Shown one piece after another: positions 55,013-64,000 of a stretch of 64,000 nt of DNA; within the stretch, counting starts at the first letter, position 1, and each line of letters opens with the position of its first letter. The notes below the pieces were generated by a model, which saw nothing but the letters and a program-made list of their open reading frames with translations, made no database searches and was not told where the DNA came from. Source of the DNA: Tausonia pullulans (taxonomy: Eukaryota; Basidiomycota; Tremellomycetes; Cystofilobasidiales; Mrakiaceae); NCBI GenBank assembly GCA_951802195.1, contig OX637636.1, positions 198,501-262,500 on the forward strand, read 5' to 3'. The translations under genes were made by a program, and so were the position numbers.

Positions 55013-55346
55013 GGGCTGAGGATGACGGGTGCTAAGGGGAGGGCGTGTGTGGAATAGTAGACTGAAGTGCGGGCAGTGACACAGGCTCGCTTCGATGTCT
55101 TGGGCAAATTTGTCGAATCCAAATGGTAGTCAGAGTGTAGAACAAATTGTACGATGAACTGAGTGTCTTATGGACTAAGGGTGAGAAAACAAAGAGTGTG
55201 TGACAGTGTGGCTGAAGAGAGGCTAAAAATGGAAGCTGAGCAATTAAGGGCGATGCTACACAGACGAGGAGCCGAGGTGGCGGGTCCGCGAGATTCTGCA
55301 GCCACATAAGCACAGAGCCTATGTAGTGAACCGTAAGATCCTGACA
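54989..55346 (-). repeat. LTR of gypsy copy B (5' LTR on the minus strand)
   Basis: 358 bp. By eye it is identical to the partner at 49106-49463. It is flanked on the right by the target duplication gtatg. Confidence 0.93.
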
Positions 55347-55564
55347 GTATGGGCGTGACGGAAATTAACGAGGGCGTTGTCCCACTTGATGGCGGCATCG
55401 ATGAGGTCGTCGAGGTTGTCATAGTTCTGAGCACGGACGATGCGTTCTTTGACATCAAGCTTGAGACCGTCGAAGAAGTTGAAACGATGGTACTGATCGC
55501 CAAAGTCGAGGATGAACATGTGGCGTTTGTATTCGAAGGCGTAGTTGGAGGCCGAGGTTGTTTG

Positions 55565-55896
55565 TGTTGAAGATTGTGGCTGTGGTGGCTGTGGAGGCTG
55601 TGGAGGCTGTGGAGGCTGTGGAGGCTGTGGTGGCTGTGGTGGCTGTGGTGGCTGTGTGGTGGCGCCGTGAGAGCGCTGCGCGGAGTGCCAAAGCTGCGGA
55701 GTGCCGCGCACAGCTTTTGAATATTCCTTGCCGCATAGCTACACTATTTAAGCTCACTTCTTCTCTCCTGGCAGTGGACCTTCACTTGTTCTGAAGGTTC
55801 TCTACCAGGTTCGTACCTTTCGTAGCCACTGCCTATCTTCACTTGTTCTGAAGGTTCTCTACCAGACCCTCTCTCGTTGGCAGGCTAATCGCAACA
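55565..55896 (+). repeat. left LTR of copia copy C
   Basis: 332 bp, from TGTTGAAGATTGTGG to ATCGCAACA. Near its left end it carries a GGCTGTGG(T/A) minisatellite not present in D's LTRs, and it lacks most of the GACCCGCG-type units that D's LTRs have. A TATTTAAG box at about 55747 and two copies of tcacttgttctgaaggttct mark the promoter and transcript start region. Confidence 0.85.
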
Positions 55897-55907
55897 AGTC
55901 CCTCGTC

Positions 55908-58900
55908 TTGGGCACAGAGACGAGGCCAGTCGCCACTGCAGAAGACGCAGCAGGCTCCCTCGCCGCCTCGACATGGGACGAGAGGAACGAGTTCGCTCTC
56001 CACCGCATCCAGATGGCAGTCTCGGACGGGAACCTCCTAAGGATCGCCGCGTGCGAGACAGCAAAGGAGGCATGGGATATCCTCAAGACTAGCCACAAGG
56101 TCGAAGGCACGGCAGGGAAGCTCATCGTGCAGAAGAAGCTGAGGGACCTGCGGATGGACGAAGGCTCGTCAGCGCAGGCCTACATCGAGGAGTTCGAGAC
56201 GCTAGTCGCAGAGGCAGAGTCTCTCAACATGGACGTCATCAAGAACCCCGAACAGCTCGCCCTCCAGTTCCTCTCTGGCCTTCCCCCATCCCTCGAGACG
56301 TTCGCAGACGTCGTCTCCCTCCAGTACCAGGAATCCGAGAAGGTGCTCACACCGAAGCTCGTCACCACCTCGCTCCTCTCCCACATCCGCACCAAGTCCT
56401 CTCGATCTGGCGGCAGTCACTCCACCGAGGACTCGGCCCTCAAGGTCGACAAGGCGACGGCAGTCTGCCACGCGTGCGGGAAGAAGGGGCACTTCAAGGC
56501 AGAGTGCTACAGCATGGTTGGCAAGCCGAAGGATCACCAAGGGAAGGGAGGCAGAAGGGATAGGAGGAGGGAACACGGGAGAAGGAAGGAGGAGGGAGGA
56601 AGGAATGTCAGCAAGGCATCCAGCGACGCTTGGAACGCTTCGGACGCCTGGGGACTCTTGGCCGGCGAGCCATTGCCCCAGCACCGGGCGGCTGGTGGTC
56701 ACTCTCAGAGTGGAGCAAGAGCCAGACCCACCCAGTCGGCCCACTCTGTCGCCACCAACACCAACAAGACGCCGTGGATCGCAGACACCGGTTGCAGCAA
56801 CCACATCACCAGCAACCGCGCGGATCTCGTCGACTTTGAGCCCTTCGTCACTGCCATCAGGGTAGCAGACAACCAGACGGTCAACACCGTCGGCAGGGGC
56901 CACATGCACGTCACCGCCAGAATCAACGGCAACGAGCTCGCCTACCGGATCTCCAACGTCTACTACATCCCCCACTTTGCCAACCTGCTCTCCGTCGGCC
57001 AGCTCACCAAGCGTGGCGCCGAGGTCGTCTTCAGGGGGGACCACTGTGAGTTCAGGAAGGGTGGGAAGACGTTCATGAAGGGAGTCAGCTGGGGAAGGAA
57101 TCTCTGGAAGCTCGACATCCACACCGCAGGACGCGCCGCAGGACGCACCAAGATGGGCGACACTGCCGCCGCATACAAGCTCGACGAGAAGGAGCAGGTC
57201 GCGATCCTCCACCGCAGACTCGGCCACGCCTCGCCGACGGCCATGAAACGCCTGGCCAAGGACCACCTTCTGCCCGACGTCAGCGAGGACGAAATCCAGC
57301 AGTTTGCCAAACAAGTCTGCGTACCTTGTCTCCAAGGGAAGCAGCACCGGTCTCCCTTCCCGACCTCCACCACCAAGGCCAAGCAGGTCCTCGACCTCGT
57401 CCACTCTGACCTCCAAGGACCCATGCCAGTCCCCTCCCACCAGAACAGGTCGTACATGATGACCATCTGGGACGATGCCACCCAGTACCACTGGTCCTTC
57501 GCCCTCGAGAGGAAGTCGGAGGCGTACCAGACGTTTGTGGACTGGAGCAAGAGGGTGGAGAAGGCGACAGGGAGGTCAGTCAAGACACTGAGGACTGACA
57601 ACGGAGGAGAGTACAAGTCAAAGGCATTCCAGACGTACCTCCGCCAACACGGCATCCTCCACCAGACGACCATCCCCGACACCCCCGAGCAGAACGGCAA
57701 GGCCGAGCGGGGGAATCGGACGATCGAGGAGAAGATCACCTGCCTCCTGCATGACTCCGACACCCTCGTCAACCGGGGATCGTACTGGGCCGAGGCGATG
57801 AACTGTGCGACGTACCTCATCAACCGCACTCCCACGTCGGCCCTCGACGGCAAGACCCCCTACGAGGCACTCCACGGTGAGAAGCCTCCGCTTGCACACC
57901 TCCGCATATTCGGATCGATCGCGTACGCCCACGACAGAACGCACAAGAAGCATCAGTCCAAGACGATCAAGTGCATCTTCCTCGGGTACGGGGAGGACGA
58001 GGGCAAGAAGGCGTATCGGCTCCAGGTCTATGGAGACCCGAACAGGAGGATCCTCTTCTCCCGCAACGTCACGTTCGACGAGAGATCGAACGGGCCCGGG
58101 GAGGCAGAGCTGCCGCTGGCAGTTGTCGACGACAAGGGGGAGGACAAGCGGGAAGGCGAGAAGACAGGAGGAGATGACAAGATGCCACAGGAGCACAACT
58201 CGCAGGAGCACTACTCACAGGAGGAGCAGGAGCACGAAGCTCCCTCCGACATGGCACCGGCGCCAGCGGAACCGAGGCAGCGGCAACACGACGTCGCACC
58301 TCCAGCGTCCAGTGGGAGGCCGCAGCGCAGCAGGCAGCCACCTGCAGAGTATTGGAAACTCCCCCAGCATCAAGCATCATCCCATCACACCGTCGAGGAC
58401 CAGCCCTCTACCTACGAGGAGTTTGCAGGGTACGTGCCTCTTGCCAAGCCGTATCACCACCCTCCACGACCTCTCCCCACTCTCCCTCCACCGACAGTCC
58501 CCAAGACCTTCCACGACGCGCTCGAGAGCCCTCACGCCGAGTACTGGAAGGCAGCCATGGACGACGAGATGGAGTCGATGGAATCGAACGGAGTCTGGGA
58601 GCTCGTCGACGCCCCGCCGGACAGGAAGTCGGTGGGCGGCAGATGGGTCTACGCGCTGAAGAAGGACAACGACGGCCAGGTCGTCAAGTTCAAGGCCAGA
58701 TGGGTAGCCAAGGGATACTCACAGAGGGAGGGCATTGACTACGAGGAGACGTACGCACCCGTCTCCCGCATGAACACCCTCCGCATCTTCTTCGCCATCG
58801 CCGCCACCGACGATCTCAACCTCCTCCAGGGCGACTTCAAGACTGCGTTCCTCACCGCACCCCTCGTCGAGACGGTCTACATGGACCAGCCGGAAGGGTA

Positions 58901-58960
58901 CGAGATGAAGGGGAAGAAGAGCGGGCAAAAGCTCGTCGCTCACCTCCTCAAGGCCCTCTA
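55908..58960 (+). CDS. copia copy C gag-pol (partial)
   Basis: A single open frame with gag, zinc knuckle CHACGKKGHFKAEC, protease WIADTGCSNHIT, integrase (HRRLGHASPTAMKRL, CVPCLQGKQ, LRTDNGGEYKS) and the first half of reverse transcriptase (RWVYALKKDNDGQVVKFKAR, EGIDYEETYAPVSRMNTLRI). The family order integrase-before-RT identifies Ty1/copia. It is incomplete as it stands. Confidence 0.85.
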
Positions 58961-59286
58961 TGTTGGAAATTGTGGTGGTGGCGCCGTGAGAGCGCCGCGC
59001 GGGGGCGCCGGACCCGTGTAGTGCTGGACCCGCGTAGCACTGGACCCGCGTCGTGCCGACCCGTGCACTGTTGGACCCGCGGAGTGCCAGACCCGCGTCA
59101 GAATATTTCTCGCCACATAGCTAGACTATTTAAGCCCACGCTTCTTCTCTCCTGGCAGTGAACCTTCACTTGTTCTGAAGGTTCTCTACCAGGTTCGTAC
59201 CTTTCCTTACATAGCCACTGCCTATATCACTTGTTCTGAAGGTTCTCTACCAGACCCTCTCTCTCGTTGGCAGGCTAATCGCAACA
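58961..59286 (+). repeat. 5' LTR of copia copy D
   Basis: TGTTGGAAATTGTGG to ATCGCAACA. It contains about six GACCCGCG-centred short repeats, a TATTTAAGCC box near 59128, and a direct repeat tcacttgttctgaaggttct occurring twice about 63 bp apart. Confidence 0.92.
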
Positions 59287-59326
59287 CGTTATCAGCACCA
59301 CTTGCACATCACGCGACACTACCGCC

Positions 59327-62300
59327 ATGTCGTCGCCATTCGCCACCGAGAAGCACCTCCGACTCTTCAAGCTCGACAAGCTCGATGGATCCAACTACTC
59401 CACCTGGTCCATCCGCATGCAGATCGCGCTCTCGGAGTGCAAGTGCAAGTCCCTCGTCTTGGGCACAGAGACGAGGCCAGTCGCCACTGCAGAAGACGCA
59501 GCAGGCTCCCTCGCCGCCTCGACATGGGACGAGAGGAACGAGTTCGCTCTCCACCGCATCCAGATGGCAGTCTCGGACGGGAACCTCCTAAGGATCGCCG
59601 CGTGCGAGACAGCAAAGGAGGCATGGGATATCCTCAAGACTAGCCACAAGGTCGAAGGCACGGCAGGGAAGCTCATCGTGCAGAAGAAGCTGAGGGACCT
59701 GCGGATGGACGAAGGCTCGTCAGCGCAGGCCTACATCGAGGAGTTCGAGACGCTAGTCGCAGAGGCAGAGTCTCTCAACATGGACGTCATCAAGAACCCC
59801 GAACAGCTCGCCCTCCAGTTCCTCTCTGGCCTTCCCCCATCCCTCGAGACGTTCGCAGACGTCGTCTCCCTCCAGTACCAGGAATCCGAGAAGGTGCTCA
59901 CACCGAAGCTCGTCACCACCTCGCTCCTCTCCCACATCCGCACCAAGTCCTCTCGATCTGGCGGCAGTCACTCCACCGAGGACTCGGCCCTCAAGGTCGA
60001 CAAGGCGACGGCAGTCTGCCACGCGTGCGGGAAGAAGGGGCACTTCAAGGCAGAGTGCTACAGCATGGTCGGCAAGCCGAAGGATCAGCAAGGGAAGGGA
60101 GGCAGAAGGGATAGGAGGAGGGAACACAGGAGAAGGAAGGAGGAGGGAGGAAGGAATGCCAGCAAGGCATCCAGCAACGCTTGGAACGCTTCGGACGCCT
60201 GGGGACTCTTGGCCGGCGAGCCATTGCCCCAGCACCGGGCGGCTGGTGGTCACTCTCAGGGTGAAGCAAGAGCCAGACCCACCCAGTCGGCCAACTCTGT
60301 CGCCACCAACAACAAGACGCCGTGGATCGCAGACACTGGTTGCAGCAACCACATCACCAGCAACCGCGCGGATCTCGTCGACTTTGAGCCCTTCGTCACT
60401 GCCATCAGGGTAGCAGACAACCAGACGGTCAACACCGTCGGCAGGGGCCACATGCACGTCACCGCCAGAATCAACGGCAACGAGCTCGCCTACCGGATCT
60501 CCAACGTCTACTACATCCCCCACTTTGCCAACCTGCTCTCCGTCGGCCAGCTCACCAAGCGTGGCGCCGAGGTCGTCTTCAGGGGGGACCACTGTGAGTT
60601 CAGGAAGGGTGGGAAGACGTTCATGAAGGGAGTCAGCTGGGGAAGGAATCTCTGGAAGCTCGACATCCACACCGCAGGACGCGCCGCAGGACGCGCCGCA
60701 GGACGCACCAAGATGGGCGACACTGCCGCCGCATACAAGTTCGACGAGAAGGAGCAGGTCGCGATCCTCCACCGTAGACTCGGCCACGCCTCGCCGACGG
60801 CCATGAAACGCCTGGCCAAGGACCACCTTCTGCCCGACGTCAGCGAGGACGAAATCCAGCAGTTTGCCAAACAAGTCTGCGTACCTTGTCTCCAAGGGAA
60901 GCAGCACCGGTCTCCCTTCCCGACCTCTACCACCAAGGCCAAGCAGGTCCTCGACCTCGTCCACTCTGACCTCCAAGGACCCATGCCAGTCCCCTCCCAC
61001 CAGAACAGGTCGTACATGATGACCATCTGGGACGATGCCACCCAGTACCACTGGTCCTTCGCCCTCGAGAGGAAGTCGGAGGCGTACCAGACGTTTGTGG
61101 ACTGGAGCAAGAGGGTGGAGAAGGCGACAGGGAGGTCAGTCAAGACACTGAGGACTGACAACGGAGGAGAGTACAAGTCAAAGGCATTCCAGACGTACCT
61201 CCGCCAACACGGCATCCTCCACCAGACGACCATCCCCGACACCCCCGAGCAGAACGGCAAGGCCGAGCGGGGGAATCGGACGATCGAGGAGAAGATCACC
61301 TGCCTCCTGCATGACTCCGACACCCTCGTCAACCGGGGATCGTACTGGGCCGAGGCGATGAACTGTGCGACGTACCTCATCAACCGCACTCCCACGTCGG
61401 CCCTCGACGGCAAGACCCCCTACGAGGCACTCCACGGTGAGAAGCCTCCGCTTGCACACCTCCGCATATTCGGATCGATCGCGTACGCCCACGACAGAAC
61501 GCACAAGAAGCATCAGTCCAAGACGATCAAGTGCATCTTCCTCGGGTACGGGGAGGACGAGGGCAAGAAGGCGTATCGGCTCCAGGTCTATGGAGACCCG
61601 AACAGGAGGATCCTCTTCTCCCGCAACGTCACGTTCGACGAGAGATCGAACGGGCCCGGGGAGGCAGAGCTGCCGCTGGCAGTTGTCGACGACAAGGGGG
61701 AGGACAAGCGGGAAGGCGAGAAGACAGGAGGAGATGACAAGATGCCACAGGAGCACAACTCGCAGGAGCACTACTCACAGGAGGAGCAGGAGCACGAAGC
61801 TCCCTCCGACATGGCACCGGCGCCAGCGGAACCGAGGCAGCGGCAACACGACGTCGCACCTCCAGCGTCCAGTGGGAGGCCGCAGCGCAGCAGGCAGCCA
61901 CCTGCAGAGTATTGGAAACTCCCCCAGCATCAAGCATCATCCCATCACACCGTCGAGGACCAGCCCTCTACCTACGAGGAGTTTGCAGGGTACGTGCCTC
62001 TTGCCAAGCCGTATCACCACCCTCCACGACCTCTCCCCACTCTCCCTCCACCGACAGTCCCCAAGACCTTCCACGACGCGCTCGAGAGCCCTCACGCCGA
62101 GTACTGGAAGGCAGCCATGGACGACGAGATGGAGTCGATGGAATCGAACGGAGTCTGGGAGCTCGTCGACGCCCCGCCGGACAGGAAGTCGGTGGGCGGC
62201 AGATGGGTCTACGCGCTGAAGAAGGACAACGACGGCCAGGTCGTCAAGTTCAAGGCCAGATGGGTAGCCAAGGGATACTCACAGAGGGAGGGCATTGACT

Positions 62301-63736
62301 ACGAGGAGACGTACGCACCCGTCTCCCGCATGAACACCCTCCGCATCTTCTTCGCCATCGCCGCCACCGACGATCTCAACCTCCTCCAGGGCGACTTCAA
62401 GACTGCGTTCCTCACCGCACCCCTCGTCGAGACGGTCTACATGGACCAGCCGGAAGGGTACGAGATGAATGGGAAGAAGAGCGGGCAAAAGCTCGTCGCT
62501 CACCTCCTCAAGGCCCTCTACGGCCTCAAGCAAGCCTCTCTCGCCTTCTACCTCCGGTCCAGCAAGTTCTTCGACACCATCGACCTCCACCACATCGAGG
62601 CAGACCACTGCCTGTACGTCGGGTGGAAGGACGGCCGACGGCGCCTCCTTGTCCAGTACGTGGATGACTTTGCGATTGCTGGGAGCAGGGATGATATCGA
62701 GGAGATCATGGAGGCGATCAAGGAGGAGTTCGTCATTGACGAACGAGGACAGCTGGACGGAGGGATGATGCTAGGGATGGAGGTCAAGCGGGACAGAGTC
62801 AGGAAGACCATCACGCTGACCCAGCGACGCTACGCGGACGATGTCCTCGAGCGGTTCGGTCTCAGCATCGCCAAGCCAGCACGGACGCCCATGGACGAGC
62901 ACAAGCAGCTTGCCATCAGCGAGGGGTCCATGTCCGAGGACATGCGGGGAGCAGATCAGTCAATGTACCTCCAAGCAGTCGGCTCCCTCATGTACCTCAT
63001 GGTCTGTACACGTCCAGACCTGGCCTATTCAGTGGGAGTCGTCAGCCGGTTCAGCCACGACCCCAAGGCCATCCATTGGGCAGCCATCAAGCGCATCTTG
63101 CGCTATGTCGCTCGCACCCGCTCCCACGGACTCACGCTGGGAGGACATCCCGACTCGCCGCTCGTCGAGGTTTGGACCGACTCGGACTACGCAGGCGACC
63201 ACGAAACGCGCCGCTCCACGACTGGATTCGCCATCAAGGTCTATGGCAGCACCGTCGTGTGGGTCAGTCGCAGGCAGAAGGCAATCAGCAGGTCCTCGCA
63301 CGAGTCAGAGTACGTCGCTTTGTCTCAGGCCTGTCAAAACGTTGTCTGGGTCTCCAAGCTCCTGCAGCAGATCGGCTACATCGTCGACGACCCGATCCCC
63401 GTCCACGTCGACAACCAAGGGGCGATCGAGACGACGAAGAACGGCAACCACTCGGAACGGACAAAGCACATCGACGTCGCGTACAAGTATGGACGCGAAC
63501 TCCACCAGTCAGGCACCATCTCGCTCCGCTACTGCCCGACGGACTCGATGCTCGCAGACATTCTCACCAAGCCTTTGGGCTGGGAGAAGCTGGAGAGATT
63601 CAGAGGTGGGCTCGGGGTTGGGCTGGACAGTGCGGAGGAAGGGCTCGGCGCTGCGCTCGTCACGTCGAGTGGGAGTGTTGGAAATTGTGGTGGTGGCGCC
63701 GTGAGAGCGCCGCGCGGGGGCGCCGGACCCGTGTAG
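59327..63736 (+). CDS. copia copy D gag-pol polyprotein
   Basis: A 1,469-residue frame. It starts MSSPFATEKHLRLFKLDKLD and GSNYSTWSIRMQIALSE, the gag domain typical of copia (UBN2-like). The zinc knuckle is CHACGKKGHFKAEC and the protease WIADTGCSNHITSNRADL. The integrase zinc-binding region is HRRLGHASPTAMKRL with CVPCLQGKQ, and the core has SDLQGPMPVPSHQN and LRTDNGGEYKS. The RT has KARWVAKGYSQREGIDYEE, YMDQPEGYEM and QYVDDFAIAG. The RNase H has WTDSDYAGDHETRRSTTGFA, SSHESEYVALSQA and RTKHIDVAYKY, then DILTKPLGWEKLERFRGG. The frame runs on past the true end of pol into the 3' LTR. All expected domains are present. Confidence 0.93.
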   Translation: MSSPFATEKHLRLFKLDKLDGSNYSTWSIRMQIALSECKCKSLVLGTETRPVATAEDAAGSLAASTWDERNEFALHRIQMAVSDGNLLRIAACETAKEAWDILKTSHKVEGTAGKLIVQKKLRDLRMDEGSSAQAYIEEFETLVAEAESLNMDVIKNPEQLALQFLSGLPPSLETFADVVSLQYQESEKVLTPKLVTTSLLSHIRTKSSRSGGSHSTEDSALKVDKATAVCHACGKKGHFKAECYSMVGKPKDQQGKGGRRDRRREHRRRKEEGGRNASKASSNAWNASDAWGLLAGEPLPQHRAAGGHSQGEARARPTQSANSVATNNKTPWIADTGCSNHITSNRADLVDFEPFVTAIRVADNQTVNTVGRGHMHVTARINGNELAYRISNVYYIPHFANLLSVGQLTKRGAEVVFRGDHCEFRKGGKTFMKGVSWGRNLWKLDIHTAGRAAGRAAGRTKMGDTAAAYKFDEKEQVAILHRRLGHASPTAMKRLAKDHLLPDVSEDEIQQFAKQVCVPCLQGKQHRSPFPTSTTKAKQVLDLVHSDLQGPMPVPSHQNRSYMMTIWDDATQYHWSFALERKSEAYQTFVDWSKRVEKATGRSVKTLRTDNGGEYKSKAFQTYLRQHGILHQTTIPDTPEQNGKAERGNRTIEEKITCLLHDSDTLVNRGSYWAEAMNCATYLINRTPTSALDGKTPYEALHGEKPPLAHLRIFGSIAYAHDRTHKKHQSKTIKCIFLGYGEDEGKKAYRLQVYGDPNRRILFSRNVTFDERSNGPGEAELPLAVVDDKGEDKREGEKTGGDDKMPQEHNSQEHYSQEEQEHEAPSDMAPAPAEPRQRQHDVAPPASSGRPQRSRQPPAEYWKLPQHQASSHHTVEDQPSTYEEFAGYVPLAKPYHHPPRPLPTLPPPTVPKTFHDALESPHAEYWKAAMDDEMESMESNGVWELVDAPPDRKSVGGRWVYALKKDNDGQVVKFKARWVAKGYSQREGIDYEETYAPVSRMNTLRIFFAIAATDDLNLLQGDFKTAFLTAPLVETVYMDQPEGYEMNGKKSGQKLVAHLLKALYGLKQASLAFYLRSSKFFDTIDLHHIEADHCLYVGWKDGRRRLLVQYVDDFAIAGSRDDIEEIMEAIKEEFVIDERGQLDGGMMLGMEVKRDRVRKTITLTQRRYADDVLERFGLSIAKPARTPMDEHKQLAISEGSMSEDMRGADQSMYLQAVGSLMYLMVCTRPDLAYSVGVVSRFSHDPKAIHWAAIKRILRYVARTRSHGLTLGGHPDSPLVEVWTDSDYAGDHETRRSTTGFAIKVYGSTVVWVSRRQKAISRSSHESEYVALSQACQNVVWVSKLLQQIGYIVDDPIPVHVDNQGAIETTKNGNHSERTKHIDVAYKYGRELHQSGTISLRYCPTDSMLADILTKPLGWEKLERFRGGLGVGLDSAEEGLGAALVTSSGSVGNCGGGAVRAPRGGAGPV

Positions 63737-63999
63737 TGCTGGACCCGCGTAGCACTGGACCCGCGTCGTGCCGACCCGTGCACTGTTGGACCCGCGGAGT
63801 GCCAGACCCGCGTCAGAATATTTCTCGCCACATAGCTAGACTATTTAAGCCCACGCTTCTTCTCTCCTGGCAGTGAACCTTCACTTGTTCTGAAGGTTCT
63901 CTACCAGGTTCGTACCTTTCCTTACATAGCCACTGCCTATATCACTTGTTCTGAAGGTTCTCTACCAGACCCTCTCTCGTTGGCAGGCTAATCGCAACA
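63676..63999 (+). repeat. 3' LTR of copia copy D
   Basis: 324 bp. It matches the 5' LTR except for one CT unit. It ends at 63999, one base before the window edge. Confidence 0.9.
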
Positions 64000-64000
64000 C

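Larger units (their letters stand above)
49106..55346 (-). mobile_element. Ty3/gypsy chromovirus copy B, nested in copy A
   Basis: This is a full-length element of 6,241 bp. It has two LTRs (49106-49463 and 54989-55346) that read as identical over all 358 bp, a gag frame and a pol frame. The 5-bp target duplication gtatg is at 49101-49105 and 55347-55351. The bases either side of the duplication belong to copy A's gag, so B inserted into A. It looks whole, with no break that I noticed in its main frames. Identical LTRs mean a very recent insertion. The copy could still be active, but that is inference. Confidence 0.93.
44191..55564 (-). mobile_element. Ty3/gypsy chromovirus copy A (interrupted by copies B and C)
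   Basis: This is a minus-strand LTR element of the Ty3/gypsy chromovirus group. Visible parts are its 3' LTR (44191-44546), pol (about 44597-48613) and gag, which is split by the insertion of copy B (49106-55346) and then cut by copy C from 55565. Its other LTR is not in the window and should lie to the right of the copia elements. It is broken by at least those two insertions. Its LTR differs from those of B at scattered positions, so A is older than B. The left flank is ctcag. Confidence 0.85.
58961..63999 (+). mobile_element. Ty1/copia copy D, nested in copy C
   Basis: A 5,039-bp element with LTRs at 58961-59286 (326 bp) and 63676-63999 (324 bp). By eye they differ only by one CT unit in a CT run. 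A primer-site-like sequence (cgttatcagcaccac) follows the left LTR directly; it resembles the initiator-tRNA-type sites of other copia elements. A single gag-pol frame fills the interior. D lies inside copy C's reverse transcriptase. The five bases left of it are ctcta, and the only base visible to its right is c, which fits a duplication but proves little. It looks whole and very young. Confidence 0.9.
55565..64000 (+). mobile_element. Ty1/copia copy C, interrupted by copy D and running off the window
   Basis: This is a plus-strand Ty1/copia element inserted into gypsy A's gag directly after the bases gtttg (55560-55564). Visible parts are a left LTR (55565-55896) and a gag-pol interior (about 55908-58960) that is nearly identical to copy D's. 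The element is broken: at least one loss, plus the insertion of copy D. The remaining part of pol and the right LTR would lie beyond 64000. The left LTR is clearly diverged from D's LTRs while the interior is not, so the two parts do not look the same age. Confidence 0.8.

Noticed and set aside
55558-55794. VEAVEAVEAV-type repeat open frame and its QPPQPP antisense
   Set aside because: They are produced by the GGCTGTGG minisatellite in copia C's LTR, not a gene.
59753-61051. 432-codon minus-strand open frame inside copia D, with a counterpart at 56202-57491
   Set aside because: It is antisense to gag-pol, follows the codon pattern of the real frame, and has no recognisable domain.

Overview
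The window is nuclear DNA from a basidiomycete fungus. The coding regions are GC-rich and dense in short GT-AG introns. The gene set is fungal: an Opi1-family protein, an Ark1/Prk1-type kinase, the fungal complex I 20.9 kDa subunit and a chromodomain Ty3/gypsy element. Gene density and intron style would fit a yeast-like Pucciniomycotina or a related lineage, but that rank is a guess. Gene models below were made by joining reading frames at plausible splice sites by eye, so terminal exons and start codons are the weakest parts.

Layout, 1-44 kb (host genes). From left to right: the last codons of an unknown gene (+); a class II myosin heavy chain (+, about 0.9-8.9 kb, more than 20 exons); a multi-pass membrane protein of unknown function (-); an S9 prolyl-oligopeptidase-family peptidase (-); a gene-poor 4 kb tract with two solo LTRs and an intron-containing tRNA-Pro(CGG); the casein kinase 2 regulatory subunit (+); a mitochondrially targeted protein with an RG-rich stretch (+); COG5 of the Golgi tethering complex (-); the complex I NUXM subunit (-); GAR1 of H/ACA snoRNPs (-), head-to-head with mitoribosomal uL15m (+); an Ark1/Prk1/AAK1-type kinase with polyQ and a long disordered tail (+); a possible decayed leucine-rich gene (-); and an Opi1-family regulator (-). 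These are unrelated housekeeping genes. Loose themes are actomyosin, endocytosis and Golgi traffic (myosin II, the kinase, COG5) and mitochondrial function (NUXM, uL15m, the RG protein).

Layout, 44-64 kb (retroelement nest). A Ty3/gypsy chromovirus (A, minus strand) is interrupted by a second, apparently whole copy of the same family (B), whose two 358-bp LTRs read as identical and which is flanked by the 5-bp duplication gtatg. Further right, A's gag is interrupted by a Ty1/copia element (C). C is in turn interrupted by a second copia copy (D), which looks whole, has a single 1,469-residue gag-pol frame and near-identical LTRs, and ends one base before the window edge. The right-hand remains of C and A should lie beyond the window.

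The most notable points are the four-element nest with readable junctions; a minisatellite-expanded linker between protease and reverse transcriptase in gypsy copy B; very small exons (10, 11, 15 and 21 nt) in host genes; a GC-AG intron in GAR1; a 75-nt tRNA intron; and a clean hairpin-loop inversion inside one solo LTR. I found no CRISPR array, rRNA or bacterial-type system.
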